From: Hypomesus transpacificus
Taxonomy: Eukaryota; Chordata; Actinopteri; Osmeriformes; Osmeridae
Assembly (NCBI RefSeq): GCF_021917145.1
Contig: NC_061078.1
Span: 9,809,604 to 9,873,603 of the forward strand
Direction of reading: 5' to 3'
Length of the DNA stretch: 64,000 nt
Part shown: positions 39,701 to 51,029 of the stretch, one piece after another
Layout: every line of letters begins with the position of its first letter
Position numbering within the stretch: position 1 is the first letter of the stretch
Made by a program: the position numbers and the translations under genes
Notes under the pieces: model-generated
What the model saw: the letters and a program-made list of their open reading frames with translations, nothing else
Database searches by the model: none
What the model was told of the DNA's origin: nothing

Positions 39701-41564
39701 AGGTTTAAAGATTAAAAGTCTAATATGTATTCACATTGATTTATAGGATAGTGTCACCCAATACATTAACAAGGAGTCAGCCCTTGAGCACACCTGTCCC
39801 AGTCACTCGTCTTGTAGGGTCATGTTGCTCTCTTATAGACTCACGTAAGGTGACATTATGCCCATTCAACTTGACACAAGATCAAAGTTGTTTCACACAA
39901 TGTGAATTTCAGGGCACCTCAGGCTGTGCTCACCTGTATTTGTTCCAAGCCAATGGACTGGGCTTGTTCTTCCTGTAGGGAGGTGTGCTGTGCTGCCAGG
40001 TGGTGAGCTCAGAGCAGATGTTTCTGGGATGTGAAATCATCCTTATTGTTCAATGGCACAGATACCATTACCATAAAATATAGACAGGACATACATATAG
40101 TGAAAAAAAACCTTGGTCTAAATAGACTGAATAGCTCAACATCCTAAAATGATTTCCCCAGATTTCCCAGAGCCTTGCATGATGTAATCAACTGAGCCTT
40201 CAATCCTTAACCTCACTAGATCTCCACAAAGGAAGCCAAGGCAGCCAAACAGGCTTTGATGGACCTTCCAAGTCCCACTGAGCCTGTCGCAGCCAAGAAG
40301 AACCTGTTTGAAGCTGGAGATGCCTGGGGCCAATGCTCCACTAAAGGCACACCATCCAAGGTAAGGCCTTTCATTCACATCTTTACAAATTGTTAATGTT
40401 TAAGAATCAAATGTTGAGAACATGAGAAAAGCTCTAGGGAGCACATAATCAATGGAAATTTGATAATAGTAATGAATAATATTGAGGCCTGTCATTTTGT
40501 CTCATCGGTGACAAAGGATTATTCATCACTGTCCCAGGACCCAGAGGGTATAAAAGTCGGTGTGGCTAACCTCATCACCCAATGGGTGAGAGGGAGCTCT
40601 GATGGTTCCTGCAAAAACTCCTCCTCCAAACCAGCAGTGAGTAAACAATGACTCCCAACTGTATTTCAAGAGATATTCATGAATGTGTCCCCTGTACATT
40701 TCTATCAAGCTTTAAATCATCAATGTATATTTGTATTCATTCTGTTGAAGAACAATTTAAAAAGTAATGCACAACTACTCTCCATGACAACTTTTAGGCT
40801 TTTAGGATGGTCCTACATTTGCACAGATTATTTCTCTTACCTTTCAGTTTTCTCTTCAACTGTCTACATGTCTGGTATCCTTTTTACCCTTTCCTTACTT
40901 GAGGTACCTCTCTATTTCCTCTCTTTTTCATACCTTTACATTCCTCTCTAAGCTTTAGTGTGAATGGCCTAATACAAACCTGTAACTCATTAGTGATGCA
41001 CTCTATAAAAGTCAAGTAAAACAAGTTGTGTAAAGAAACACTTTACACATCAACTTTACACACAGGTTAGTCAAATTGAAAGAAAGTATGCCCCCTTGTG
41101 GAAAAGTACTCCTAACTCCAACTACTGCACACTGCACTCAGTCACATTGCACCTTTACTTTATGTACCAGATATACAGTCATAGTATACACTTTAAAATA
41201 GTGTGTTAGCTCGATTCAAGTGTTTGCTTTTCTTTTGACAGGAAATAAAGCCAGGTGATGTGCTAAACAAGAAGAATCTGTGGGAGAATTTAGGAGACAC
41301 ATCATCCTCTGGGAGAGGCGAGAGGGTATGTTTCAAGTAATGTTTAGGTACATTGTAAAACTGAAAATAATTCAGTATTGCAATATTATTTGTATTCAGT
41401 TATCTTGCCAAGGTTTGAATATAATTTAAAGATCTGTCAAATGTATTTACTCACAAATCTATTTTCAGGGGGCCTCTGGTAAAAGATACAAATATGTGGT
41501 AACGGGACATGGAAAGTACGAGAAAGTCCCAGTGACTGAGGACTATGACGAATACTCAAATTGA
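30714..41564 (+). CDS. lsp1: lymphocyte-specific protein 1-like F-actin-binding protein (532 aa, 13 exons)
   Basis: Exons: 30714-30772, 34311-34457, 36003-36264, 36350-36486, 37001-37265, 37449-37589, 38307-38348, 38619-38662, 39585-39666, 40220-40360, 40538-40636, 41242-41325, 41469-41564, phases consistent. It starts MSNSILKRNSSKQGLQNLLR. VTAQRSVEDAEEIERERRRR follows, then EDEGFSDWTQRLE (LSP1 hallmark), a Glu/Arg-rich coiled coil (about residues 215-310), RTESLNRSLKK, SKIDNRLEQYTQAIE, KKNLWENLGD and the caldesmon-like GKRYKYVVTGHGKYEKVPV end. LSP1 binds F-actin and acts in leukocyte and endothelial cytoskeleton. Intron 3 is only 85 nt. An in-phase alternative first exon lies at 36,714. It sits between tnni2 and prr33 as in mammals. 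Confidence 0.9.
30773..34310 (+). other. lsp1 intron 1, no other gene seen
   Basis: 3.5 kb of AT-rich sequence with short pyrimidine-rich blocks (around 33,780-33,900). No coding chain or recognisable element was found. Confidence 0.6.
36714..36760 (+). CDS. lsp1: candidate alternative first coding exon of lsp1
   Basis: The ATG context GATATGG is good and the frame reads MADRRRSYSSSYTRL. It ends at a strong donor, CTCAG|GTAAAC, in phase 2, exactly the phase needed by the coiled-coil exon at 37,001 (joint codon AG|A, giving R before SSSSLADQ). An in-frame TAG lies just upstream and no convincing acceptor precedes it, so it fits an internal promoter. The isoform would lack the LSP1 N-terminal acidic part. 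Mammalian Lsp1 also has alternative first exons. This is inferred from sequence only. Confidence 0.5.
37763..37786 (+). other. possible 24-nt cassette microexon of lsp1
   Basis: CAATAG|AAACTC...TATCCA|GTAAGT: 24 nt with a consensus donor, phase 0 at both ends, between two phase-0 exons. It would add KLLIQFYP. The hydrophobic content is unlike the surrounding protein, so this may be chance. Confidence 0.2.
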
Positions 41565-41925
41565 AAATCAAGTAAGTCATTAATCATCAAAATTAAGTGA
41601 ATTAAAACATGACTGAATGAACAAATTATTTGTATAAAACAATTCCTCCCCTCTCAGACAACTGTATTTATAACTTTGTTCGAGCAGTCTACAGTTACAT
41701 TATACTGTATTCATTGCATACCTCAATTTCCTTCGGATCACAGCATGTGATCTGTGCATGTTGTTTCAGTTTCGTAGCCCGAACTTGTCCTTGTGGCGCT
41801 GGTAAGGAATTGACTGGTAAAGTGTTAAGGCACTTGGGGGTCAAAACAACAATGTTGAGACTATTGCTTATCATTTAGCTTTATATAAACATCTCAAAAT
41901 ACATTATACACAGCTACTCTATAAT

Positions 41926-41980
41926 GTACAGTACCATCAAAAGTTTGGACACGTGTCCAAACTTTTGATTGGTACTGTAC
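41926..41980. repeat. near-perfect 27-bp-arm palindrome
   Basis: The left arm (41,926-41,952) starts GTACAGTACCATCAAAAG and ends GGACAC. The right arm (41,953-41,980) is its exact reverse complement except for one extra T. There is no spacer. The arm sequence ACAGTACC...CAAAAGTTTGGACAC resembles the terminus of a common fish DNA transposon, so this may be two fused ends. It lies in the lsp1 3' UTR or early 3' intron. Confidence 0.9.
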
Positions 41981-42011
41981 ATGTCTAGAAACTATATATA
42001 CAGTACTAACT

Positions 42012-42040
42012 AATAAATAAAAACTGATTCAATAAAATAC
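42012..42040 (+). promoter_or_regulatory. poly(A) signal cluster downstream of lsp1
   Basis: AATAAATAAA and, 20 nt on, AATAAA lie about 450 nt after the lsp1 stop. They would end the unspliced 3' UTR form. Confidence 0.5.
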
Positions 42041-42907
42041 ACAAAAATGGTTTGCTAATGGGGTTTTCATGGCATTTTATACAGTTTTCAGTGACTGTTA
42101 TGAAACAAACATCCGAAAGCAGCTGGCTAAAACAAAAGTTAAAAAAATATTTTTCACAATTAGCTTTCATTTCAAACGTTATGCGTAGAAGAAGAATACA
42201 AGAAGAGAAAACAAAACACTTGGCTGAACAAAACATGCTTACAATAGCTATTGCAACAAAACAATCATCATCTTGGACTCACTCTTGTGTCCATGTGTAT
42301 TTCTTTACATCTCCCTACAGAATACCAATGAGATACATCTACAGTTCAATGTGAAAAAGTGACCATACCCTTCCTAAATCCTACTTTCTTATCCATTCAG
42401 TACAACTGCGTTCTGTCCTCATAGAGCAATCCATGTCCCACCTCATTCATTGAACAAGTTATGAAGGATCCATTATCTGTTATTTCTATTTCACCTTTTC
42501 TTCATCACGAAGCAAATCGATAACGTGTCTTTAACCGTCTCTTTCTATATCCACATACCAACTTCAACGTCAAATCTGCTTATTTCACAGCTACACTCTT
42601 GTCATTCTCCCTTCTGCTTTCTTTATCCAGGAATGTACAAACAAGATCACATTTTGTACCATAGGCCTACTTAAGTCTACTCTACAATTACAATAATCAA
42701 TGCTTAAAAAAATATATATTTTTCCTGATTCATGCTAGAAACACAAAACCCAACATAAAAAACGATCTACATGCATCAAAAATGTCAGCTAAACTTTTCA
42801 CATGAATAACTTGTGTAAAAGCCAATGCCTTAGCTTTTAAACAATGCATTTTGCTACATATTGATAAACACTCTTTCAAAGTGTGACAACTGATAGATCC
42901 TGTGATG

Positions 42908-42951
42908 TGTATGACTAAGTAATGGACAGTGTATGACTTAGTAATGGACAG
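42908..42951. repeat. 22-bp tandem duplication in the prr33 3' flank
   Basis: TGTATGACTAAGTAATGGAC and a copy with one change (CTTAG for CTAAG) stand side by side, about 90 bp past the prr33 stop on its strand. Confidence 0.85.
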
Positions 42952-43035
42952 AATACCATTAAGGTTCTTTCTGGAGTGAAAACATAAACATAATCTTTCA
43001 TTTATCAATTCAAGTGTGTTATACTTTAACTCAGT

Positions 43036-46000
43036 TCAGGCATCAGCAGTTGTTTGTTTCAAAGTGCCAAACCCTTTGGCAGTTCTATTAAAGTCCTTAG
43101 GTTCCTCATCCTGATTTTTACGACCAATCAGACCCATCTCAAACACAGACGCAATTTTGGTGAGAGGCTTTTCAGCAGCCTCCTTCAGCTTCCTAGCATC
43201 AAACCGTGGGCTGTACAGAAGAATTGGCAACCGACTGACAAAAGATGGGACTTCTATCTGATTGTCTGTTGAAGTCATATTTTTGGAATCATTCTTATTT
43301 GACTTTATCTGCTTCATGATGTTCTCCTTAGTGGAGAACATCTGAAAGAGCATAGCGTCCCACATCTTCAATGCCCTGGGTTCCATATTTTCCTTGACTA
43401 CCTCCTGTGCTTTAGGCTGACCTTTGGATTTATTGTCTGGTTTTCTCTTGTCAGTGTTCTTTTCACAGCCACTGGAGTCTTTCACAGATTCTGGGGGTTC
43501 TGGAAACTGGGGTTCATCTGGTTCAACAACCATGTGTTTTTTAAGTCGTGTCCATCCACTGAGTTTGGCCTTTAGACCCTTGGGTTTAAGTACTGCCTTG
43601 GATATTTCTGCAATCTTCTTTTTGTCAGCAGTTGAAGATGCTGTTGATGTCGGGAACTTCGTAGAGTCCGTCTCTTGTGTTGATTTCCCCGGGGAAGCTG
43701 TAGCAAGTGGTTCCGTAACTTCCTTGTCTGCTAGTCCAGCCTTTGACAGAGATGGCGGAGACATTCCTCTGTTTGTGGATGGCCCTTTTATTGAGACTGA
43801 GGCCTGAGGCAAAGAGGCAGGAGTGGTAGAGTCAATCACAGCGGCTTTAGATATGGATGGTTTCATCACAGTGGCTATTGCAGGGTTTGAGGAGGATATA
43901 CTTTCAATGGCAGACTCTATAGCAGGTTGCATGTTTATGGTAGGCTTGTTAGTTGGGATGGACTCAGAAGAAGATTTTATTGAGTCTTTTGTTTCTATAA
44001 GAGATTTTGTAAGTTTGGTTTCTACGGCAGGGCTTAAGTAGGAATTTTTCTCCATCTGCTTTGTGGAGGGTTGATCCTTTATAGCAGGTTGGTTAGTTGG
44101 GGCAGGCATGGGAACAGGCTTCATAGGGTCTTTGGTCCCAATATTCAATTTCGAAACAGGTTTAGTTTCTGAAGTAAGATTTAAGGGGGCCTCTAAATCT
44201 GAAGAGGTCTGTATTAAAGGCTGTGCATTTACATTATTCTTGTTAGTTTGTTTACATTCTGGGAAAGGGAAATCTTTTGTATCAATTGTGGGATTGGTAA
44301 CATTTCTTACATTTACAGTAGGCTTGTTAGTCATTGTATGCTTGGAAATGGGTTTTGGGGAAGCTTCCTTCAGTACTAAAGGTTTTGGAAGTTGTTTACC
44401 TTCAATTGTTGAATGTGAGAAGGATCTTGTTTCAGGGGTGAACATGGTGGAGGGCTTTACATCAATGGCCAGCTTTGTTGGTTGCTGGCTTCCCATGGTT
44501 GAGTTTGTTGGAGGGCTGATTGGAACAATATGTTCCATGGAAAGACTATTTGTTGACAACAGTGTGTCTAAAGTAGGTTTACTGGCCCTTGTCATTTCTG
44601 TGTGAGACTTTCTAATCTGTAAAGTTTCTGTGCTGGGTTTGTTTGAGAGTTTGGTTTCTGTCATAGGTTTGCTGGTTATTACATTTCTTATGATATGTTT
44701 GTTTGGAAGATTTTCTTCAGTGATTGGTGTGCTGGGCAGATAGCTTTCAGATGTCACTATGCCAGGCTGTGGTCCTACTAAACATTTAATAGGCTTGCTC
44801 TGTAATTCAGTTTGAATGGTATATGTTTTATGGAGATTTGATCCTATTATAGCCTTGATGGGTAGATCATTGTCTATAACAGGCTTGCTGTGTTGTTTTG
44901 TTGTAGGCGTCTCATGCACTTTTATATCTGGTAAGGGTTTGTTAGATACATTGAATCCTTTGGTTGATGTGCTGTTGAGATTGTTTTGTATGCTAGGTTT
45001 TCTGGATAAACTGTTGTCTATGGTGGCCTTGCTGAAAAGATTGCATGAAGTTTCCGGGCTAGGTATGCTACTATGTTTTGTTTCTGCAAATGGTAGATTA
45101 AAAGGCTTTTTGCTTTGAGTTGAAGATTTTGCAGATAGTATGGCTTCTACAGCCATCTGAGGTGGTACTTTATTTACAATTGACATTGTGCTGAATGTGC
45201 TGGGTTGTGCTTCCATACTTAGTTTACTGGGCAATGTAGTTTCAATGACTGGCTTTTTGTATTTTATTTTTGACTTGTTAGGTAGAGCTGACTCTGTAGT
45301 GGGTCTACTAATCATCAATGTTTCTGAGATAGGCTTGTTGGAAATATTTGATTGTATGTTAGGTTTCCTAGACAAATCGTTTTCTGGGGTTAACTGTCCT
45401 ACAAAATGTTCCATGCTAGGTTCACTTAGAAGTCCAGAGCGAACCATAGGATTGTGGCATAATTTGGTTTCTTTGAGAAATGTAGGTTCTACAGAATTTT
45501 GGGGTATCTTGGTTTCAACTGTATTTTTGATATCATGCTTGGCATCATTATTAATTTTACAAGGCAGTATTGACTCTACAGTTTGCTTGCTTTGTACAAG
45601 GGTTTCAGAGGTAAGCCTAACATCTGATCTGAGCATTACTGGTAATTCATCTATCTGAGCATTACTGGTAATTAACGTTCCAGTTTTAAGGTTGTTGGAG
45701 CGGGTGGTTCCCGTGGTGGGTAGAGCATCGATGACTTGCTGTGTTGAATGAGTAGCTCTTACAGGATTTACATTGATTGGACTTTGAGTACCAGCTGGCT
45801 CTAACTTTCTACTTGGTTGTGGGTGATTTGTTAAATGTAGCCTTGTTACAGAGGAATTTATAATACTTTTGGTTTGAGGTTTAATAAATGTAGGAACCAT
45901 CTCTGTGTTTACATTTTCATAAGTGATATTTGGAACATTTGGCATTTTCTCACTTGCAGAATTTGCTAAATGCATTTCCATATTATTGAAAGGAAATGAG

Positions 46001-48726
46001 TATCTTGTCACAGCATTACTATCAATGAACACTGAAGGAGTTTCATTTGTATAAACCTCCACTGGAAATATTTCTGCACTTGTTGTTTGCACCTCACCTG
46101 CTTTAGGTACTGGTATTGGAGCCTCAGAATACGAGGCTTTAGGTGTGGACACTTCAGGTTGCATAGTGTGTGGCCCAAAGGCCAATAAAAATTGTTGTTT
46201 TCTTGTGTCCATGTTAACATCTTCTGATTGGATTTCTTCAGATATGTCTGTTCTGAATGTTTTTGGCTGGTCTGTTGGAATTTCTGAGAAGCCTCTTGCA
46301 GCTGAAAGTGTTTGCAGAACCTGAGCATTAGAATATTGTACCGATGAGGCTGTTTGTTGTGCAATGACAGCTTTAGTAGAATTACATTCTTTTATGGATA
46401 CTTCTGATGATAGGAGAGCAATAGGAGATCCAGTTAATCCATTATAATTTAATTTGGATGATGCCAATTCATTGACATTGGGGCCCTTGGGACCATAGTA
46501 AGCAGAGTTGGTGCGAATCCCACCATGAGCAACATATTCAGATGGGGTAAGTCCATAATATGTTGACCTTGGTCTTGGTTTTGGGGATGTCATCGGAGAT
46601 GATGGTGGTATTTGAGATCCTAACAAGGATGTTAGGGATTTCCGTGCCTCAAGTACAGGTGAGTTTGGTGTTTGACATCTGGGAGACAGAGGATTTGTGC
46701 TGAGTGGTGCCTGTGCTGTTATTGGTGTGTGTCCACTTGAATATGTCTTTGGTATACCTTTGGGAAATGTTGTTGTCGTTGGAAAATCATACCCCGATTG
46801 AGAGGTTTCAAATCTGGAACTTTCATCAATTTGAACTTTTAGTATTGGTGATTCTGTCAGCAGTGGTCTTGGAACTGCCATCTCATTTACTGCAGTGTTG
46901 GATACTGGAATTGCATTTGGAGATAAATCAACAACAGCTGCTCCAAAGCCAGTTGTTTTAAAACTGTTGTGAGTTGAATTGCTGTTATCACTTACTAAAT
47001 CATTAGAGAGTTTGTTTGAGGCAGTATTGTTCAGTCCAAGTGGTAGACATTCTGATGCTGAGGGAGTTTTGATTGTACTTGTAAAAGGCACAGGTGATTT
47101 AAACATATGTGACTCTTTAATAACAGCAGCATACACATCCCGAGAAGAGGAAAAAACTGGACTTGCTGCAAATAAGAGTGGGTTGGGTTTTGAGATCTCA
47201 AAGACAGGTGTTGTTCCTCTTGATGGAAGACATGACGATGTCTTTGGTCGACCAGATGAGGTCTTTGCCACAGACATCTTACATGAAGACAACGCTTCAT
47301 TTTTCACGTTGGATACAGTATTGGCTCTGTGTAGAAAGGATGATGATGCTCCTTGGTACAATGCATTTATTCCCATCGTGTCATTAACAAAGGGCTTTGA
47401 AATTTCATAAAAAGTTGCTTTGGATGTATAAATCCTTGTCTGTTGGGATTCAGACTTAATTCCTGTAACACCTTCCAATATTGACAAGTGTGAGCTGTCC
47501 ATCTGCGATGGCAGTAGGCTAGCCATGGAATTGCTTTTACTTGGCCTTGCTGCAAAAGTTGATGTTTGGCTTTTAGGTATCTCCTTTAGCTTCCAAGGTG
47601 TCTGCTTCTCAGTGGGAATAAGAGGTTGTTCCTGAGGGGCTAAAACTGATACTAGTGCTGGAGCAGGAGGTGGAACTGGAACTAGAGCAGGTGCCAAGGC
47701 CTGGCCACTGGGGGCTGCTGGAAAAATAGTGAAACTGTGAGTTGATATCTTTGGGGAAGCTGGAGCAGACTGTGGCACTTGGGGTGATCCTGGAGGACAT
47801 ACAGTGGAGGCTAATGCATAGGAATTCACTCTTGATGAATCTGAGCTTTTAAGAGTCATTGGAACTGTAGGTCTTTGAGGTGGCGTTAAAGCCGAAACCA
47901 AAATTGGGACTGGAGCTAAAAGTGGGACTGTAGCTAAAGCTGGGACAGAGGCTGCAGATAAAACTGGTGCTGGGGCTGGAGATGAAGCTAAAAGTGGAGC
48001 TGGAGGTAAAGCTGGGACTAAGGTTGGAGCTAAGACCTGGACTTGGGCTGGAGCTAAAACTGGGGCTAGAGCTAAAACTGAGGCTGAAGATGAAGTCAGA
48101 ACTAGGGCTGGGGCTGGAGTTAAATCTTGAGCTGTTGCTGGGGGAAGAGCTTGAGCTAGGGGTGGGGGTGGAGCTGGGGCTGGGGCTGGGGCTGGAGCTG
48201 AAGGGTCAACTAGACCTGGGGCAAGAGCTGGTGATAGCATCACCTGATTTTGCACAAGTGGAGGTGGAGGCATCATGACTGGGGTGGCATCCTCAAACCA
48301 AAAGGATGAGCATTCATAAAGTGGAGCCACCTGATGCTCAGTCCTGACTGGAGATGTGTAAGATTGTGGGGGAAAGAACCCTGTGTGGCCATGTGGGCTA
48401 CTTTGGGGGTGTGGGTAGGGAGATGCTGAATGCTGATATAATGGTCTGATGGGAAAAGTAAAATGTTCTCCATAGTAGGAGGACTCAGGTGTCTTGGGTG
48501 GGGTTGACTGGTCGCTGTGCTCAAGATCAGTGCTTGCTTCATTCACGGGAGATAAGCAGGAACGAAAGGGTATCGGTGTCTGCGAGGGGCCAGGCTTTTT
48601 CTTGGCACTCTTCTTTTTCAGCTTCTGTAGCCGGGCATTGTCTTTGCTTGGTTTGGGTAACAGGGGTGGTCGGAATTGCTCAGAGAGAAGGTCTGGCTGT
48701 AGTCCATTGTAGTGTCTGACCTCCAT
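43036..48726 (-). CDS. prr33: prr33-like proline-rich disordered protein, giant last exon (about 1,896 aa)
   Basis: One uninterrupted exon, 48741 down to 43036, starts after a strong acceptor (TTTTTTCTACAG|GGGG). I take ATG at 48,726 ([14 protein letters not shown]). The frame stays open further upstream, but that part is intron with a transposon tail. In order: a basic motif [20 protein letters not shown], an Ala-Pro-Leu-rich low-complexity part (about 47,640-48,220), Ser/Thr-rich disordered stretches with [10 protein letters not shown], a long degenerate SKP/NKP-x-x-E repeat (about 43,830-45,420), then a more ordered C-terminus with [25 protein letters not shown] and [18 protein letters not shown]. 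Placement between lsp1 and tnnt3, opposite in strand, matches mammalian PRR33. Its function is not known to me. Confidence 0.75.
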   Translation of the reverse strand: MEVRHYNGLQPDLLSEQFRPPLLPKPSKDNARLQKLKKKSAKKKPGPSQTPIPFRSCLSPVNEASTDLEHSDQSTPPKTPESSYYGEHFTFPIRPLYQHSASPYPHPQSSPHGHTGFFPPQSYTSPVRTEHQVAPLYECSSFWFEDATPVMMPPPPLVQNQVMLSPALAPGLVDPSAPAPAPAPAPPPPLAQALPPATAQDLTPAPALVLTSSSASVLALAPVLAPAQVQVLAPTLVPALPPAPLLASSPAPAPVLSAASVPALATVPLLAPVPILVSALTPPQRPTVPMTLKSSDSSRVNSYALASTVCPPGSPQVPQSAPASPKISTHSFTIFPAAPSGQALAPALVPVPPPAPALVSVLAPQEQPLIPTEKQTPWKLKEIPKSQTSTFAARPSKSNSMASLLPSQMDSSHLSILEGVTGIKSESQQTRIYTSKATFYEISKPFVNDTMGINALYQGASSSFLHRANTVSNVKNEALSSCKMSVAKTSSGRPKTSSCLPSRGTTPVFEISKPNPLLFAASPVFSSSRDVYAAVIKESHMFKSPVPFTSTIKTPSASECLPLGLNNTASNKLSNDLVSDNSNSTHNSFKTTGFGAAVVDLSPNAIPVSNTAVNEMAVPRPLLTESPILKVQIDESSRFETSQSGYDFPTTTTFPKGIPKTYSSGHTPITAQAPLSTNPLSPRCQTPNSPVLEARKSLTSLLGSQIPPSSPMTSPKPRPRSTYYGLTPSEYVAHGGIRTNSAYYGPKGPNVNELASSKLNYNGLTGSPIALLSSEVSIKECNSTKAVIAQQTASSVQYSNAQVLQTLSAARGFSEIPTDQPKTFRTDISEEIQSEDVNMDTRKQQFLLAFGPHTMQPEVSTPKASYSEAPIPVPKAGEVQTTSAEIFPVEVYTNETPSVFIDSNAVTRYSFPFNNMEMHLANSASEKMPNVPNITYENVNTEMVPTFIKPQTKSIINSSVTRLHLTNHPQPSRKLEPAGTQSPINVNPVRATHSTQQVIDALPTTGTTRSNNLKTGTLITSNAQIDELPVMLRSDVRLTSETLVQSKQTVESILPCKINNDAKHDIKNTVETKIPQNSVEPTFLKETKLCHNPMVRSGLLSEPSMEHFVGQLTPENDLSRKPNIQSNISNKPISETLMISRPTTESALPNKSKIKYKKPVIETTLPSKLSMEAQPSTFSTMSIVNKVPPQMAVEAILSAKSSTQSKKPFNLPFAETKHSSIPSPETSCNLFSKATIDNSLSRKPSIQNNLNSTSTKGFNVSNKPLPDIKVHETPTTKQHSKPVIDNDLPIKAIIGSNLHKTYTIQTELQSKPIKCLVGPQPGIVTSESYLPSTPITEENLPNKHIIRNVITSKPMTETKLSNKPSTETLQIRKSHTEMTRASKPTLDTLLSTNSLSMEHIVPISPPTNSTMGSQQPTKLAIDVKPSTMFTPETRSFSHSTIEGKQLPKPLVLKEASPKPISKHTMTNKPTVNVRNVTNPTIDTKDFPFPECKQTNKNNVNAQPLIQTSSDLEAPLNLTSETKPVSKLNIGTKDPMKPVPMPAPTNQPAIKDQPSTKQMEKNSYLSPAVETKLTKSLIETKDSIKSSSESIPTNKPTINMQPAIESAIESISSSNPAIATVMKPSISKAAVIDSTTPASLPQASVSIKGPSTNRGMSPPSLSKAGLADKEVTEPLATASPGKSTQETDSTKFPTSTASSTADKKKIAEISKAVLKPKGLKAKLSGWTRLKKHMVVEPDEPQFPEPPESVKDSSGCEKNTDKRKPDNKSKGQPKAQEVVKENMEPRALKMWDAMLFQMFSTKENIMKQIKSNKNDSKNMTSTDNQIEVPSFVSRLPILLYSPRFDARKLKEAAEKPLTKIASVFEMGLIGRKNQDEEPKDFNRTAKGFGTLKQTTADA
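45627..45673 (-). repeat. 26-bp out-of-frame tandem duplication inside prr33
   Basis: ATCTGAGCATTACTGGTAAT (plus strand) occurs at 45,627 and again at 45,653, offset 26. Because 26 is not a multiple of three, the two copies encode different peptides (ITSNAQI and ELPVMLRS), yet the frame stays open. Confidence 0.9.
47640..48250 (-). repeat. degenerate Ala/Pro/Leu-coding minisatellite in prr33
   Basis: On the plus strand the sequence is a run of GCTGGGGCTGGAGCTAAA-like units. In the gene frame it gives [14 protein letters not shown] and [19 protein letters not shown] peptides. It is a low-complexity coding repeat, likely variable between individuals. Confidence 0.8.
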
Positions 48727-48807
48727 CAGCTTTCCAACCCCCTGTAGAAAAAACAGTAGACATAAGGCGAAGGCACATTTCACTGCCAGTATTATATTTA
48801 AAGAATT

Positions 48808-48852
48808 GTTACATCGCTTTGGATAAAAGTGTCTGCTAAATGAATACATGTA
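48808..48852 (+). repeat. L2/SINE 3' tail remnant upstream of the prr33 exon
   Basis: CGCTTTGGATAAAAGTG (48,815-48,831) is followed by TCTGCTAAATGAATACATGTACATG, the shared L2 tail. It lies antisense just upstream of the prr33 acceptor and lengthens the open frame there artificially. Confidence 0.75.
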
Positions 48853-48976
48853 CATGGACCACCCAGTACTGCATGGTCACAGTATGATGTTGAAGCGGGG
48901 TTGAGTACAAGTAAACACATGATTTTGTTTCTAACATTGTATAAATTGAATCACTGACATTTCCTCTTTTTTCCAG

Positions 48977-49315
48977 GTGGACAGTGCCATGAGGATTTTA
49001 AGGAAAGATTTGTTTTGATGACTATGGTGACCACTCACCATCTTGTTGACATACATTCTTTGCATTTTAAACATGCCTTCGACAAAACCTTACAAGATCC
49101 TCTTTGAAACAAGGCTGTCTTGATTAATCTATTTCTCCATTTGAAAAGACACTGCCTACCTAGTATACCCTTCACAAAGTATCTTTCTGTTTCAATAAGG
49201 CAATATTTTTTTATATAAGAAAATATTACTCATTTTTGTCCTTTGAATAATTTGTTTTCTTGATGTACTGTGTCCAAGCAGCAAAATATAAATAAACTCA
49301 ATTCATCGACTTGCC
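48977..49315 (+). other. plus-strand terminal exon, parent gene uncertain
   Basis: It begins after the strong acceptor TTCCTCTTTTTTCCAG, shows only a short frame (VDSAMRILRKDLF then stop), and is AT-rich with AATAAA at 49,291-49,296. The best candidate parent is lsp1, through a 3'-UTR splice. It could instead be an independent non-coding transcript. Confidence 0.4.
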
Positions 49316-51000
49316 TTGTTTATCAAAGGTTCTGCAATGATTCCACTTGAAGTACAATTCTGAAAAAGTGACTGTCCAGAGTCACCGGCATGCTTACAGG
49401 TACTAACATCCACAGCTGCTTTGAGTCTTTATTTAACCCTAGTTAACAACTCAATAAAAATTTTTAACTTGGACAGGTTTACAAAGATACCCAATGGGGC
49501 TAAATTGTTAATAATTGTTAATGAGAGTATTATTAATAAAATTAATACATGTTAATAAATAAGTATTTATGAAACAACCTTGACAGATAATTACCACATT
49601 GAAAATGATCATAGTAATTTAGAGTTTCTTACTACATTTGGTTGGATAAAGTATTCAACTCAACCAGTACACATTTGTTCCACATTCTAATAATACAGGT
49701 ATGTGTTCTTTGGTCTAACTTCTATAATTGATTTACTGTTGACGTTTACAATATCATATAACAGCACAATGTCCTTCAAAACCCTGTTGAGCTCATTACA
49801 ATGGGAGTGGATATGTTTTGTTTTGTTTCTCAAACATCCACCTAATGGATGTCTGGATACCTCTTTAGATTGTGAAATTTACCCATGGCCTAATTTTAGA
49901 GGGTGGTAGGGGAAAGACAACCTATCATGAGCCAGCCACCTGCTCCCTGCAGTTAAGAACTGTCTTTGAGGCAGTGAATCAGTTTCACTGATGGAAATGA
50001 ACCCCTGCGTAGTCAGCCACTACTATGCCAAAGCACAGTTTAAAGTTATAAAATAATATACTTTTCTATGATAACATCTTTATAATGATTTTGGTGGCCA
50101 GTGATTTTTCACTGCCTTAACTGAATAAATGTAATACCTAATAATAAATAAATGTTTAGACATGTGTGTTTATTATTAAAACATAAAGGTGAAAGAACCA
50201 ATATATATATAGATGCTCCTCAAAAATACTGCTTATGTTACCAATTTGATCAAAAGTAAGTAAGTTAGATTTTTTTGGGATCCCTATTAGAAAGTAGGCC
50301 ATGTTGTAAAAGTGGCAAAACCGACACTGCTGAGACAACCATTGAACCCAGCACTTGGCACAGGAACAAGGTCACCCTTTTAAGGTTATGGGGTAAGATA
50401 TCTGGGACACATCCAACACTCCACTCAAAAGAGGGAAGAGTATGATTAGCTTTCCAATAAATAATAATAGCTTGCACTGTTTAACAACCTCAAATTAGGC
50501 TTCACTGTAAGAGACATGAACTAACCACACGTAAACGGAGGTAGACATAACTCTGTAAAGGCCACAGTATCCACATTATGTTATACTTACCAGTTCATGT
50601 AGAAGATGAATACTTTTATTGGTAATGCTACAAAAAAGGACAATTGTTTTTTAAAATACATATAGAAAGCAACCAAACCACACAACTAAGAAATATGTTT
50701 ACAAGTATAAGTTAAAATATTAATGTTAATGCTTAGGAAGCCTTTGGTGGAATTACATTCTTCATGCACCTTCCGTCCATTCATAACATTTAATGGATGA
50801 TTATGTTAAATAAGAGAAGATTCAGGCGGAAGGATGTGGTTGACATGAATATACTTTAATACTGGAATTATGTTCATTCAAACATTGCAAAAACATATGC
50901 ATGCAATGTAGAGTTTTAACTACTAATCTTAATTCTTAGCTGTAGGCCTGTACCCTGTCTCTTGGTCATGAACCCAATACAGTACAGTAACATGATTCTG
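49316..51000. other. intergenic or prr33 5' intron, no gene seen
   Basis: AT-rich, with many stops in all frames. If prr33 starts near 51.2 kb, this is its first intron on the minus strand. Confidence 0.5.
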
Positions 51001-51029
51001 TCCATGAACAGATGGTGAAATGCATTGTG

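Larger units (their letters stand above)
41572..49296 (+). other. possible 3'-UTR intron and terminal exon of lsp1
   Basis: Seven nt after the lsp1 stop there is a consensus donor, ATCAA|GTAAGT (41,572). The next clear plus-strand terminal exon begins at 48,977 after TTCCTCTTTTTTCCAG. It has only a 13-codon frame and carries AATAAA at 49,291-49,296. Joining the two would put the whole prr33 coding exon, on the opposite strand, inside an lsp1 3'-UTR intron. An alternative lsp1 end uses the AATAAA cluster near 42,012-42,035. Confidence 0.35.

Noticed and set aside
43424..45658. Several plus-strand open frames of 70-165 aa
   Set aside because: They lie opposite the prr33 coding exon and follow from its biased codon content; none has start or splice support.
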